64,000 nt of DNA from positions 1 to 64,000 of the forward strand of contig NZ_RHOS01000002.1 in assembly GCF_003946205.1 (NCBI RefSeq), written 5' to 3'. Each line of letters opens with the position of its first letter. Within the stretch, counting starts at the first letter, position 1. Origin of the DNA: Companilactobacillus keshanensis (lineage in GTDB: Bacteria; Bacillota; Bacilli; Lactobacillales; Lactobacillaceae). The notes under the pieces were generated by a model, which did not search any database, was not told the origin of the DNA, and worked only from the letters and a program-made list of their open reading frames with translations. Shown here one piece after another: positions 15,838-24,240 of this stretch. The translations under genes were made by a program, and so were the position numbers.

Positions 15838-16417
15838 AATCTTCAAATTTTGGAAAACCATTTACAGAATTCAATAACGGCATTTGTGATTTCAAAAGAT
15901 CAAAAGCAAACTTATCATCATATAGCCAAGCTTTTATCTGATTCTTTTTTAAAATCAAAGGCATTCTATCATGAATTTTAACGATAGAATTGTTTGGTTT
16001 AGTTGTTAACAGACAACTACAAGGCGACTCATTAAAATAGTCGTAGAAACCAGCAATATACATTGTATCTGGTTTCTTACCATAGTTGAACCAATAACGT
16101 TGCTTGTCTGCAGTCCATTCGAAAAACCCCGTTGTAGGATAGACACAGCGGTGTTCCTTAAAGCCTCTAGTAAACATCTGCTTTTGAACAACGGTCTCTG
16201 ATCTTGCATTAATGATGGATTGCCCAGGTTTAAAACTTGGATATCCCCACTTCATAGCAATGACCTTCACCTGCTGTAATCCTGCGACTATAACTGCTGT
16301 TTCATCGGTAGGAAAAATTTCACCAGTTTTAGGATCATATCCCTCTGCCTTGGCCAATTGATAAATTCTTTCTATTTCCGCATTTTCAGTTGGTTGAAAC
16401 ATATAACGCCCACACAT
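15836..16417 (-). CDS. SRAP-domain protein (YedK/HMCES family abasic-site crosslinker)
   Basis: A 193-aa protein of the SOS-response-associated peptidase family, which shields abasic sites in single-stranded DNA by forming a thiazolidine crosslink through Cys2. The start MCGRY with Cys2 fixes the true initiator: ATG 16417 has GGAGG 8 nt upstream, whereas a start six codons earlier would bury the cysteine and destroy activity. Other active-site residues expected for the family are present: Asn70 (NARSE), Glu100 (GFFEW) and His149 (KIHDRMP). Self-cleavage of the initiator Met is known for the family. It appears monocistronic, converging on the ABC exporter. Confidence 0.93.
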   Translation of the reverse strand: MCGRYMFQPTENAEIERIYQLAKAEGYDPKTGEIFPTDETAVIVAGLQQVKVIAMKWGYPSFKPGQSIINARSETVVQKQMFTRGFKEHRCVYPTTGFFEWTADKQRYWFNYGKKPDTMYIAGFYDYFNESPCSCLLTTKPNNSIVKIHDRMPLILKKNQIKAWLYDDKFAFDLLKSQMPLLNSVNGFPKFED

Positions 16418-16470
16418 AGAAACAGCCTCCTTCATGAATATATTTATACTTTCATTTTACACTTATGAAT

Positions 16471-16499
16471 AAAAAAAACACCCACCAAAAGGTGAGCGT
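16471..16499 (-). terminator. Terminator downstream of rpsI
   Basis: On the minus strand a 9-bp stem (ACGCTCACC with GGTGGGTGT, two G-U pairs) with loop TTTT is followed by eight T residues. It lies 25 bp after the rpsI stop and ends the ribosomal superoperon. Confidence 0.88.
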
Positions 16500-16523
16500 C
16501 CAAAGTGTAATATCTGGAATATA

Positions 16524-16916
16524 TTAACGTTTTGAAAATTGTGAAGCTTTACGAGCTTTCTTCAAACCTGGCTTCTTACGTTCCTTCATACGAGGGTCAC
16601 GTGTTAAGAATCCAGCTGATTTAAGAGTAGGTCTGAAGTCTGGATCAACTTCTAGAAGTGCTCTAGCAATACCATGTCTGATTGCTCCAGCTTGTCCTGA
16701 AAAACCACCGCCGTTAACGTTAGCAATAACGTCGTAACTTGCGCCTGTTTCAGTAATATCTAATGGTTGTTTCATATCAGCAATCAAATTGTCAAAAGGA
16801 ATGTAATCTTTGACATCACGTTTGTTGATAGTAATTTTTCCGTTTCCGGGAACTAATAGAACACGAGCCGTTGAATCTTTACGACGGCCTGTTCCAGCAT
16901 ATGATACTTGTGCCAA
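16524..16916 (-). CDS. rpsI: 30S ribosomal protein S9 (uS9)
   Basis: A 130-aa small-subunit head protein. Its C-terminal tail, here ending [11 protein letters not shown], reaches the P-site tRNA anticodon stem. [17 protein letters not shown] at the start and [20 protein letters not shown] are diagnostic. The initiation codon is TTG (16914-16916), 8 nt after AAGGAGG. No ATG is available at the conserved N-terminus. It follows rplM by 13 nt, the usual L13-S9 pair, and is the last gene before a terminator. Confidence 0.97.
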   Translation of the reverse strand: MAQVSYAGTGRRKDSTARVLLVPGNGKITINKRDVKDYIPFDNLIADMKQPLDITETGASYDVIANVNGGGFSGQAGAIRHGIARALLEVDPDFRPTLKSAGFLTRDPRMKERKKPGLKKARKASQFSKR

Positions 16917-16929
16917 AATGTTTTCCTCC

Positions 16930-17373
16930 TTAAATTAGTTTGTTGATATCCAACTCTTCTGGATTTTGTGCTTGGTTTTTGTGCTCTGGACCTGCATATA
17001 CATGCAACTTCATGATTTCTTGGCGACCAAGACTGTTCTTAGGTAGCATACCGCGAATTGAGTCTTCAACAAACAACTCAGGTTTTGTTGCTCTCTTTTC
17101 GCCGGCACTAATGCTCTTCAAACCACCTGGATGATCTGAGTGAGAATAATAAATTTTTCCCTTGGCTTTTTTACCTGTTAATTTTACTTTATCTGCATTG
17201 ATGATAATCACATTATCACCTGTATCAACGTTAGGTGTGTAAGTTGGCTTGTTCTTACCTCTAAGAATTGAAGCTACAACTGATGAAAGTCTACCTAAAA
17301 CGACATCTTCACCATCGATTACATACCATTTACGTTCAACTTCACTTGCTTTTGCTAATGGTGTTGTACGCAT
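16930..17373 (-). CDS. rplM: 50S ribosomal protein L13 (uL13)
   Basis: A 147-aa large-subunit protein, an early assembly protein binding 23S rRNA domains. [20 protein letters not shown] is the family start. [12 protein letters not shown] and [11 protein letters not shown] follow as expected. I start at ATG 17373, behind TGGAGG. The open frame extends 21 codons upstream, but that part lies in the leader, is not L13-like and has no RBS. It is co-transcribed with rpsI from a promoter upstream. Confidence 0.97.
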   Translation of the reverse strand: MRTTPLAKASEVERKWYVIDGEDVVLGRLSSVVASILRGKNKPTYTPNVDTGDNVIIINADKVKLTGKKAKGKIYYSHSDHPGGLKSISAGEKRATKPELFVEDSIRGMLPKNSLGRQEIMKLHVYAGPEHKNQAQNPEELDINKLI

Positions 17374-17480
17374 AATTTCCTCCAGTTTCTCGTCTGTTTG
17401 ACACTCAATAAGTTTCCGGGGCTCATCGTGGGGCAAACAATACCAACAACAATAATACTTGGTATTTGCCTATAAGTCAA
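17374..17480 (-). promoter_or_regulatory. rplM-rpsI promoter and candidate L13 leader RNA
   Basis: Minus-strand TTGACT (17475-17480), 17-bp spacer, TATTAT (17452-17457): a good promoter just after truA. The transcript would begin near 17445, leaving a leader of about 70 nt containing GTTTGCCCC and GCCCCGGAAAC, which can fold back through GTTT/AAAC, and a further CAAAC. Firmicutes rplM mRNAs carry an autoregulatory L13 leader (Rfam L13_leader). Position and length fit, but I could not align it. Read-through RNA from truA could form a larger hairpin at 17432-17470. Confidence 0.55.
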
Positions 17481-17500
17481 TAATTATCCACAGATAAATT

Positions 17501-18244
17501 TTAGTAAAATACTTCTTTTAAATAGAGTCCGCTAGCAGGCGCAGTTCCACGTGCCTGTTGACGATCCTTGACTTCGTAAAGTCGCAATAAATCGTGAACA
17601 TCACGACGTCCATTACCAATCTCTAGCAATGTAGCAACTAAGATCCGGACCATATTATATAGGAAACCATTACCTGTAAATTCAAAGATCAGTTCATTTT
17701 GAGATGCATTGTATTGCATACTAGCATTGTAAATAGTTCTAACTTTATTTTCAATCACACCACCAGAAGCCGCGAAACTACTAAAGTCATGTGTTCCTTT
17801 CAGATCCTCTAATGCGGACTCGATTCTCTTAAAATCAAGTTTATATGGATAATGTCCTGTGTAAAACCTTTTAAAGGGATCGGTATATTTTCCACAGTCA
17901 ACACGATATTGATAAGTTTTTCTCTTAACTCCAAAGCGTGCATGGAAAGTTTCATCGACTACTTCAGAGTTTTTAACGATCACATCCAAAGGCATCAACG
18001 AATTGATTGCTTTTAACATATTATCGGCTGGAATCTCACCTGGATAGTCAAAGTGGACCACTTGTCCTAGAGCATGTACACCTGCATCGGTACGCCCTGA
18101 TCCAAAAACATCGATCTGTTTTCCTTTAGTCATTTTAAAAAGAGCCTTTTCCAAGACTCCTTGAACGGTTCTTAATTTAGGTTGTCTTTGAAAGCCATGA
18201 AACTTAGCTCCATCATAAGCAACTGTTAATTTATATCTTGTCAT
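17501..18244 (-). CDS. truA: TruA, tRNA pseudouridine(38-40) synthase
   Basis: A 247-aa enzyme that isomerises uridines 38-40 in the anticodon arm of many tRNAs. The catalytic aspartate lies in [14 protein letters not shown] near residue 53. The start [19 protein letters not shown] and the later [19 protein letters not shown] are typical. It begins directly after the ecfT stop (TAG-ATG) with a CGGAG site in ecfT, so it is coupled to the ECF genes, a common arrangement in Firmicutes. The length is normal. Confidence 0.96.
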   Translation of the reverse strand: MTRYKLTVAYDGAKFHGFQRQPKLRTVQGVLEKALFKMTKGKQIDVFGSGRTDAGVHALGQVVHFDYPGEIPADNMLKAINSLMPLDVIVKNSEVVDETFHARFGVKRKTYQYRVDCGKYTDPFKRFYTGHYPYKLDFKRIESALEDLKGTHDFSSFAASGGVIENKVRTIYNASMQYNASQNELIFEFTGNGFLYNMVRILVATLLEIGNGRRDVHDLLRLYEVKDRQQARGTAPASGLYLKEVFY

Positions 18245-19042
18245 CTAATAACTCCGAATAAATAATAGAATAATTGTTATCAACAGCATCACAATAAGCG
18301 ACATATAATCACGTTTGGACCAGCTAAGGACTCGATACTTACTACGACCCTCACCATCCTTATAACCACGAGACTCCATTGCAATTGCTAAATCATATGC
18401 TATCGAAAAGCTGCTGACAAATAGTGGGATCAAAATTGGTACAAACGACTTGATACGTTGCATAATTCCGCCTTCACCAAAGTCCACACCACGAGCTCGT
18501 TGTGCATCCATGATTTTCGTTGTTTCATCGATCAATAAAGGAACAAATCTCAAAGCAATCGACAACATCAAAGCCACTTGGGTAACTGGGAATTTAATTA
18601 CTTTTAATGGCTTTAGGATACTCTCGATCGAATCAGATATTTCAATCGGCGTCGTAGTCAAAGTCAAGAGTGTGGAAATAAATATGATCAGTACAAATCT
18701 AATGAAAATATAAGCAGCAATCCTCATACCGTCTGTGGATAAAGTAAAAATTCCCCAATGCCACATTGGATTATCACTAGGCGTAAAGAATAGTTGTAAT
18801 AAAACTGTGAACAAAATCAGCCACAGCATCGGTCGCAATCCTTTAATAAAGAATCCTAAGTTGATTTTTGAAATATATACTGCAAATAAGACAAATAACA
18901 AAAGAAACCCATATGACGCAACGTTATTTGCTAGAAATACAATACCAATAAAATAAAATGTTATTAAAAATTTCCCTCGTGGATCCAGTCGGTAAATTAT
19001 CGAATCCCCAGGCAAATATCTACCGATTATTAATTTATTCAT
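18245..19042 (-). CDS. ecfT: EcfT, energy-coupling factor transporter transmembrane protein
   Basis: A 265-aa membrane scaffold that links the two ECF ATPases to interchangeable substrate-binding S components for vitamins (for example riboflavin, folate, biotin). It has about five to six hydrophobic segments. The coupling helices show the expected Ala-Arg-Gly type motifs: AQRARGVDFG near residue 180 and AMESRGYKDG near 227. Start GRYLPGDSIIYRLDPRGK is a familiar EcfT N-terminus. It starts right at the ecfA2 stop. No S-component gene is in the window, consistent with a shared (group II) module. Confidence 0.95.
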   Translation of the reverse strand: MNKLIIGRYLPGDSIIYRLDPRGKFLITFYFIGIVFLANNVASYGFLLLFVLFAVYISKINLGFFIKGLRPMLWLILFTVLLQLFFTPSDNPMWHWGIFTLSTDGMRIAAYIFIRFVLIIFISTLLTLTTTPIEISDSIESILKPLKVIKFPVTQVALMLSIALRFVPLLIDETTKIMDAQRARGVDFGEGGIMQRIKSFVPILIPLFVSSFSIAYDLAIAMESRGYKDGEGRSKYRVLSWSKRDYMSLIVMLLITIILLFIRSY

Positions 19043-19897
19043 TTAATCACCATGAACTTGTCGTTTTATTTCAGTTGTTAACTCACTGATTGTAATGGGT
19101 AATTGTGGAAAAGAAAAATTCTTTTCAGCTAGTTTCTGTGCAAAAGCAGCACTTCGCGGCAAAGTTAAGATATCATCTGTTAATAAACTTTTATCATTGA
19201 AGATATCCTTTGGCTTACCCACAGCTTTAACCTTAGCATCGTGGATAACTACCATTTCTTCCGCATAATTAGCCACATCGTCCATATTATGCGTAATTAG
19301 GATAATTGTTCTGCCCTGCTCTTGCAAGTTCTTAAATAGGTCCATAATCTCTTTTCGGCCAACCGGGTCTAATCCGGCTGTTGGTTCATCAAGAATAATG
19401 GTTTCCGGTTCACTAGCTAAGACACCAGCAATAGCAACACGACGCATCTGTCCCCCAGATAAGTCAAATGGTGACTTTTCTAAATATTCCTCTCCCAAAC
19501 CAACTAATTCTATCATTTTATGAGCTGATTTCTTAGCATCAGCCTCTGACATGCCGAAATTCATTGGACCAAACATGATATCTTTTTCCACAGTATCCTC
19601 AAATAACTGACTTTCAGGGAACTGAAAAACCATACCAACATTTTTACGCAATGGCTTCAAATTTTTATTGTTTGTTTCCGGAGTAATTTCACGATCGCCA
19701 ACTAAAATCGTTCCCGAGGTTGGTTTAAGTAACGCATTAATATGACGCACTAAAGTTGACTTACCACTGCCGGTTTTACCAACAATGGCGGTAAACCTCT
19801 TATCGTGGATCGTTAACGAGACATCATCCAATCCCAGCCCTTCAAGCGGACTATTTGCTTCATATGATTGAGTTAAATTTTTGAAGATAATTTCCAT
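19043..19897 (-). CDS. ecfA2: EcfA2, energy-coupling factor ATPase
   Basis: A 284-aa ATP-binding subunit, paired with EcfA1 in the ECF module. Walker A GKTGSGKST is near residue 39, Q-loop GMVFQFPESQLFEDTVEKD, signature LSGGQMRRVAIAG, Walker B IILDEPTAGLDP. The EFPESQLFE-type Q-loop is characteristic of EcfA proteins. Its start overlaps the end of ecfA1 by 25 nt, so translation is coupled, giving equal amounts of the two ATPases. It has a C-terminal regulatory extension as usual for the family. Confidence 0.95.
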   Translation of the reverse strand: MEIIFKNLTQSYEANSPLEGLGLDDVSLTIHDKRFTAIVGKTGSGKSTLVRHINALLKPTSGTILVGDREITPETNNKNLKPLRKNVGMVFQFPESQLFEDTVEKDIMFGPMNFGMSEADAKKSAHKMIELVGLGEEYLEKSPFDLSGGQMRRVAIAGVLASEPETIILDEPTAGLDPVGRKEIMDLFKNLQEQGRTIILITHNMDDVANYAEEMVVIHDAKVKAVGKPKDIFNDKSLLTDDILTLPRSAAFAQKLAEKNFSFPQLPITISELTTEIKRQVHGD

Positions 19898-20706
19898 ATG
19901 TTTTCAATTAGCTCCTCTTCATTTAAATAGCCCTCAGGCAATTTTAATTCGTCCTTAAGTAAATATGCCACTTGACTTGAAAAAGGCTCCTCTAGTCCAT
20001 AATTCGTCAATTTATGGCCCATATCGTAAATGGTCTTAGGGGAGGCCTTCTGGACGACTTCTCCGTCCCGTAAAATTACAATTCTTTCGGATAGCTCAGT
20101 TTCTTCAATATCGTGAGTAATCGAAATAATAGTCATATTCTGTTCTTCACGTAATTGTTTTACCAAATTTAAGACAGTTTTGCGACCATTAGGATCGAGC
20201 ATACTTGTCGATTCATCCATAATAATTATCGAAGGCTTGGTCGCTAAAACACCAGCAATCGCAACACGTTGTTTTTGACCACCAGAAAGTGATTGTGGAT
20301 CACGGGTTTTATAGTCTTGCATATCGACCATTTTAAGTGCTGCATCGACCTCTTTGACCATTTCATCTCTGGGAATACCTTGATTTTCCAATCCAAAGGC
20401 AACATCATCTTCAACCGTGGCACCAACAAATTGATGATCTGGATTCTGAAAAACAATTCCAATTTTTGAGCGGATCTCCCAAATATTTTTTTCGTTAACT
20501 TCCTGACCATCGACAATAATACTTCCAGTCTCACTTTCGATCAAACCATCGATCAATTTGGCCAAAGTAGATTTTCCACTACCATTTTTGCCAACAATAG
20601 ATAACCATTCATTACGATAAATATCCAAAGAAAGCCCGTTGATGGCTGGCCTCTTTGCTTCTGGATATGTATATGTAACATCTTTAATTGAGATTATATT
20701 TTCCAA
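19873..20706 (-). CDS. ecfA1: EcfA1, energy-coupling factor ATPase
   Basis: A 277-aa ATPase forming a heterodimer with EcfA2. Walker A GKNGSGKST is near residue 39, Q-loop GIVFQNPDHQFVGATVEDD, signature LSGGQKQRVAIAG, and Walker B IIMDESTSMLDP. The NPDHQFVG Q-loop distinguishes EcfA1 from EcfA2. The serine replacing proline after the Walker B DE is seen in other EcfA1 proteins. ATG 20706 is preceded by AAGGGG. It is the first of the ecfA1-ecfA2-ecfT-truA group, separated from rplQ by a 188-bp gap that contains a long fold-back structure. Confidence 0.95.
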   Translation of the reverse strand: MENIISIKDVTYTYPEAKRPAINGLSLDIYRNEWLSIVGKNGSGKSTLAKLIDGLIESETGSIIVDGQEVNEKNIWEIRSKIGIVFQNPDHQFVGATVEDDVAFGLENQGIPRDEMVKEVDAALKMVDMQDYKTRDPQSLSGGQKQRVAIAGVLATKPSIIIMDESTSMLDPNGRKTVLNLVKQLREEQNMTIISITHDIEETELSERIVILRDGEVVQKASPKTIYDMGHKLTNYGLEEPFSSQVAYLLKDELKLPEGYLNEEELIENIWKLSSKI

Positions 20707-20762
20707 TTTAGTACCCCTTATAATATGCTAATTCTATCATATCGAAAAAAATACATTTTGGG

Positions 20763-20877
20763 TAAAAAAAAATCATTCGACAAATTAGTGTCCCTTTTAC
20801 AAAGGATCTCAGAGATAGACTTGGCATTTGCCATCATCTTAACACTCACTAATTTATCAGAATGACTGATTTTTTAT
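20763..20877. ncRNA. Structured fold-back element between rplQ and ecfA1 (terminator or cis-RNA)
   Basis: On the minus strand TCATTCTGATAAATTAGTG (20847-20865) pairs with CACTAATTTGTCGAATGA (20773-20790), an 18-bp stem with one bulged base. It encloses about 56 nt and is followed by nine T residues. Inside, TCCTTT-GTAA-AAAGGGA (20789-20806 area) makes a hairpin with a GNRA tetraloop, and GGC-AAAT-GCC makes another. A T-run also follows on the plus strand. It could be an unusual rplQ terminator, an attenuator for the ECF genes, or a small RNA. No known riboswitch class was recognised. Confidence 0.5.
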
Positions 20878-20894
20878 TAATAAACGATTATTAA

Positions 20895-21275
20895 TTAAAC
20901 TAGTTCAATAATAACCATTGGAGCTGCATCGCCACGGCGAGGTGCAGTCTTCAAAATACGTGTATATCCACCGTTACGATCTTCGTAACGAGGTGCAATA
21001 TCACTGAACAATTTTTGAAGTGCTGATTGAATAACAACCGCATCATCATCTTCTGTAATATTAGCAACTTCGTTTCTAACGTAAGCAGCAGCTAAACGAC
21101 GAGCATGTAAGTCGCCACGTTTACCTAAGGTAATCATTTTGTCGGTTGTACGACTGATTTCCTTAGCACGAGTTTCAGTTGTAACAATACGTTCATTAAT
21201 GATTAAATCAGTAGTTAAATCGCGTAACATTGCTTTTCTTTGAGAACTTGTACGTCCTAATTTACGGTAGCCCAT
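20895..21275 (-). CDS. rplQ: 50S ribosomal protein L17 (bL17)
   Basis: A 126-aa large-subunit protein near the exit-tunnel region. [20 protein letters not shown] is the standard start, and [20 protein letters not shown] the standard end. The ATG follows AGGAGG. It lies 28 nt downstream of rpoA, the usual last gene of the alpha operon. A long fold-back structure lies just after its stop. Confidence 0.97.
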   Translation of the reverse strand: MGYRKLGRTSSQRKAMLRDLTTDLIINERIVTTETRAKEISRTTDKMITLGKRGDLHARRLAAAYVRNEVANITEDDDAVVIQSALQKLFSDIAPRYEDRNGGYTRILKTAPRRGDAAPMVIIELV

Positions 21276-21303
21276 GTCTATACCTCCTGTTTAAATTTAA
21301 CTT

Positions 21304-22242
21304 TTAGTCTTCTTGCTTTAATGACAATCCAAGATCAGATAACTTTTCTTTAACTTCAACTAATGACTTACGTCCAAGATTACGAACACGCATCATATCA
21401 GCTTCAGATTTTTCAGTAAGCTCTTGCACAGTATTAATACCGGCACGCTTCAAACAATTGTATGAACGAACTGATAGGTCCAATTCTTCAATTGTCATTT
21501 CAAGTTTCTTCTCTTTTTGTGTTTCTTCTTTTTCAATCATCATATCAGCGCTCTTAGCTTCTTCTGTAAGGTTCACAAAACTAGTTAAGTGTTCCGTAAG
21601 AATTTTAGCAGATAAACTAATAGCTTCTCGTGGTCCAATAGAACCATTTGTCCAGATATCAATGGTCAACTTATCAAAGTCGTTTCTCTTACCCACACGA
21701 GTGTTTTCAACCTGGTAGTTAACCTTATCTACTGGAGTAAATATTGAGTCAACTGGTAAAACACCGATAGGTGTTTCGTCGGTTTTATTTTGTTCTGCAG
21801 GAGTATATCCACGACCATTTTTAATAGTTAATTGCATTTGGAAATGTCCACCCTCGGAAACAGTACAAATAAATTGTTCTGGGTCAAGGATCTCTAAATC
21901 ATCATCAGCTTTAATATCTTTAGCTGTAACAGTGGCTGGGCCGACTACGTCAACTTCAGCTTTAAGTCCGTCTTCAGCATGAGATTTCAAGTTTAACTTT
22001 TTAACGTTAAGCACAATTTGTGTAACGTCTTCAATTACACCATCAATAGCTGTGAATTCATGCAATACGCCATCTATTTGAATGTCTGATACCGCTGTAC
22101 CAGGTAATGATGCAAGCAAAACTCTACGTAGAGAGTTTCCAAGTGTTGTACCATATCCTCTTTCCAACGGTTCGATTATATATTTACCATAGTCACTACT
22201 CTCTTCGACAGCAGTGATCGTTGGCTTTTCAAATTCGATCAT
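21304..22242 (-). CDS. rpoA: RNA polymerase subunit alpha
   Basis: A 312-aa subunit that nucleates polymerase assembly as a dimer and contacts promoter UP elements and activators. The N-terminal domain includes [20 protein letters not shown] near residue 28. The C-terminal domain, after an acidic linker, contains [20 protein letters not shown] and [19 protein letters not shown], the DNA- and activator-binding helices. The length is normal. It lies between rpsK and rplQ as in other Firmicutes, with an AAAGGGG site before the ATG. The 69-bp gap to rpsK shows no clear promoter. Confidence 0.98.
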   Translation of the reverse strand: MIEFEKPTITAVEESSDYGKYIIEPLERGYGTTLGNSLRRVLLASLPGTAVSDIQIDGVLHEFTAIDGVIEDVTQIVLNVKKLNLKSHAEDGLKAEVDVVGPATVTAKDIKADDDLEILDPEQFICTVSEGGHFQMQLTIKNGRGYTPAEQNKTDETPIGVLPVDSIFTPVDKVNYQVENTRVGKRNDFDKLTIDIWTNGSIGPREAISLSAKILTEHLTSFVNLTEEAKSADMMIEKEETQKEKKLEMTIEELDLSVRSYNCLKRAGINTVQELTEKSEADMMRVRNLGRKSLVEVKEKLSDLGLSLKQED

Positions 22243-22311
22243 TCGGTTAGTTCCCCTTTCAAAACGAAATGTGTGTAGCTTAGTTCATATGGGTATAAAA
22301 CCAAAACCATT

Positions 22312-22698
22312 CTATACACGACGACGCTTTGGAGGACGTGAACCATTATGTGGAACTGGTGTAACGTCACGAATTGCTGTAATTTCCAATCCAGTAGATT
22401 GTAATGAACGAATTGCAGCTTCACGACCTGAACCAGGACCTTTAACAGCTACTTCAACTGTTTTCATACCTTGTTCCATTGATTCTTTAGCAGCAGCTTC
22501 ACCAGCCATTTGTGCAGCAAATGGTGTTGATTTACGGCTTCCTTTGAATCCTAATGCACCAGCTGATGACCATGAAACAGCGTTTCCGTTGACATCAGTG
22601 ATCATAACTAGAGTGTTATTGAAAGTAGAGTGGATATGTGCAACTCCGGCTTCAATATGTTTCTTAGTACGGCGTTTACGACCTTTGTTTTGTGCCAT
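22312..22698 (-). CDS. rpsK: 30S ribosomal protein S11 (uS11)
   Basis: A 128-aa platform protein lining the mRNA path near the E site. [20 protein letters not shown] and the C-terminal [17 protein letters not shown] are diagnostic. The ATG follows AGGAGG. It is 22 nt after rpsM in the alpha operon. A long open frame on the opposite strand is only a shadow of this gene. Confidence 0.97.
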   Translation of the reverse strand: MAQNKGRKRRTKKHIEAGVAHIHSTFNNTLVMITDVNGNAVSWSSAGALGFKGSRKSTPFAAQMAGEAAAKESMEQGMKTVEVAVKGPGSGREAAIRSLQSTGLEITAIRDVTPVPHNGSRPPKRRRV

Positions 22699-22720
22699 GA
22701 ATTAACCTCCTATCTTATAA

Positions 22721-23086
22721 TTACTTCTTCTTACCCGCGATAGATACTTTCTTACCCTTACGAGTTCTTGCATTATTCTTTGTGTTTTGACCTCTAACGG
22801 GCAATCCACGTCTGTGTCTCATACCACGATATGAGCCAATTTCTTGTAGTCTCTTGATATTCATGCTTACTTCACGACGTAAGTCACCTTCAACACGTAC
22901 TTTGTCAACTTCTGCACGGATCTTGTCTTCTTGATCAGGAGTTAAATCTCTTGTACGAACGTCTTCGGAAACGTCAGCATCTTTAAGCACTTTTTGAGCT
23001 GTTGTATTACCAATACCAAAAATGTATGTTAAGGCAATAACGATTCTCTTATCACGAGGTAAATCTACACCTGCTATACGAGCCAT
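22721..23086 (-). CDS. rpsM: 30S ribosomal protein S13 (uS13)
   Basis: A 121-aa head protein forming inter-subunit bridges and contacting P-site tRNA through its basic tail. [20 protein letters not shown] is the conserved start, so I take ATG 23086, with AGGAGG upstream, rather than a start three codons earlier. [20 protein letters not shown] near the C-terminus is diagnostic. It follows rpmJ by 23 nt. Confidence 0.97.
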   Translation of the reverse strand: MARIAGVDLPRDKRIVIALTYIFGIGNTTAQKVLKDADVSEDVRTRDLTPDQEDKIRAEVDKVRVEGDLRREVSMNIKRLQEIGSYRGMRHRRGLPVRGQNTKNNARTRKGKKVSIAGKKK

Positions 23087-23109
23087 TAATTGCACCTCCT
23101 ATATTTATA

Positions 23110-23226
23110 TTATCCTTGTCTTTGTTTGTGTTTTGGATCTGCAGAGCAAATAACCATGACGCGTCCACGTCTCTTGATTACCTTACAATGCTCACACATA
23201 GGTTTAACGGATGGTCTTACTTTCAT
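23110..23226 (-). CDS. rpmJ: 50S ribosomal protein L36 (bL36), zinc-binding form
   Basis: A 38-aa protein, found by reading between infA and rps[21 protein letters not shown] is the start and [11 protein letters not shown] the end. Cys11, Cys14, Cys27 and His33 form the zinc site of the C+ type L36. The ATG (23224-23226) follows GGAGG. It is in its standard place between infA and rpsM. The zinc-binding form makes it a candidate for zinc-dependent exchange if a C- paralogue exists elsewhere. Confidence 0.96.
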   Translation of the reverse strand: MKVRPSVKPMCEHCKVIKRRGRVMVICSADPKHKQRQG

Positions 23227-23258
23227 GTTGGAACCTCCATTCCATTAAAAATGAATTA

Positions 23259-23477
23259 TTATCTGTATCTATATGTAATTCTTCCCTTGGTTAAATCATA
23301 AGGGGATAATTCCACGGTAACCTTGTCACCGGGCAAAATTCTGATATAGTGCATACGGATTTTACCTGATACATGAGCCAATACTGTTGCCCCATTTTCA
23401 AGTTTTACCTTAAACATTGCATTAGGCAATGTTTCTGAAATTGTACCTTCTACTTCAATGACATCTTCTTTTGCCAA
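23259..23477 (-). CDS. infA: Translation initiation factor IF-1
   Basis: A 72-aa OB-fold factor that occupies the ribosomal A site during initiation. The sequence [21 protein letters not shown] and the ending [11 protein letters not shown] are diagnostic. The start is ambiguous. An ATG at 23483 would give 74 aa but lies only 3 nt after the GGAGG site. A TTG at 23477 has normal 9-nt spacing and gives exactly the conserved MAKEDV N-terminus. I prefer the TTG. It lies in its usual position between adk and rpmJ. Confidence 0.95.
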   Translation of the reverse strand: MAKEDVIEVEGTISETLPNAMFKVKLENGATVLAHVSGKIRMHYIRILPGDKVTVELSPYDLTKGRITYRYR

Positions 23478-23572
23478 AGACATTAACCTCCATCGGGATG
23501 AAATTCGCCTGCATATACCGCGAAATTATACAATAATTTTTTAGTTATGTAAACAATTCAAAGTAAAAAGTT

Positions 23573-24226
23573 TTACAGACTTTGTAAAACTTTCTTCACT
23601 TCGTTATAAACTTCATCTATTTCTTGTTCACCATTGACCTTATATAACAAGCTTAACTTGTCATAAAAATCAATTAATGGTGTATTCATTTCAATATTAA
23701 CTTTTAATCTATTCTTTACAGTTTCTGGTTTATCATCTTCACGTTGATAGAATTCGTGTCCGCCACAGACGTCACATGTTCCTTCAACCTTTGTAGGATT
23801 ATAAATTTTATGATAAGTTGCTCCACATTTAGAACAAATATATCTTCCAGATAAACGATCAACTAATGATTCAGGCTTTACATCAATATAGATGACAGCA
23901 TCTATTGGTTTGTTTACATTCTTTGCAATTGTCTGTAAAGCATTTGCCTGTTCAAGAGTTCTCGGAAATCCATCAAGCATATATCCATTCTTTTGAACGT
24001 CATCTTTAGCCAAACGCTCTTCAACAATAGCTTCGGTAACGTCGTCAGGAACTAACTCACCTTTGTCCATAAAACCCTTGGCCTTTAGACCAACTTCGGT
24101 TTCATCAGCCATTGCTTGTCTAAACATATCACCAGTTGAAATATGAACTACATTAAAATCTTCAACAATTTTTTCAGCTTGAGTACCTTTACCAGCTCCG
24201 GGTAAACCCATCAATACGATATTCAT
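23573..24226 (-). CDS. adk: Adenylate kinase
   Basis: A 217-aa enzyme interconverting AMP, ADP and ATP. The P-loop is [13 protein letters not shown] near residues 7-19, the NMP-binding part includes STGDMFRQA, and [10 protein letters not shown] is present. The LID domain has the four-cysteine zinc form, CSKCGATYH and CDVCGGHEF near residues 130-153, as in Gram-positive adenylate kinases. I take ATG 24226 with AGGAG upstream rather than the in-frame GTG at 24232. It follows secY by 14 nt. Confidence 0.97.
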   Translation of the reverse strand: MNIVLMGLPGAGKGTQAEKIVEDFNVVHISTGDMFRQAMADETEVGLKAKGFMDKGELVPDDVTEAIVEERLAKDDVQKNGYMLDGFPRTLEQANALQTIAKNVNKPIDAVIYIDVKPESLVDRLSGRYICSKCGATYHKIYNPTKVEGTCDVCGGHEFYQREDDKPETVKNRLKVNIEMNTPLIDFYDKLSLLYKVNGEQEIDEVYNEVKKVLQSL

Positions 24227-24240
24227 TGTCACATCTCCTA

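Noticed and set aside
9772-16417. Mobile island carrying the efflux, amidase and SRAP genes
   Set aside because: No transposase, integrase, attachment repeats or tRNA-flanking duplication were found in this stretch.
20763-20877. Miniature transposon (MITE) reading of the rplQ-ecfA1 palindrome
   Set aside because: No target-site duplication is clear, no second copy was seen in the window, and both ends have U-runs as in terminators. It is kept as an RNA element instead.
22214-22705. 163-codon open frame on the plus strand opposite rpsK
   Set aside because: It is fully antisense to the conserved rpsK gene and the rpoA-rpsK gap, has no RBS and no recognisable protein features.
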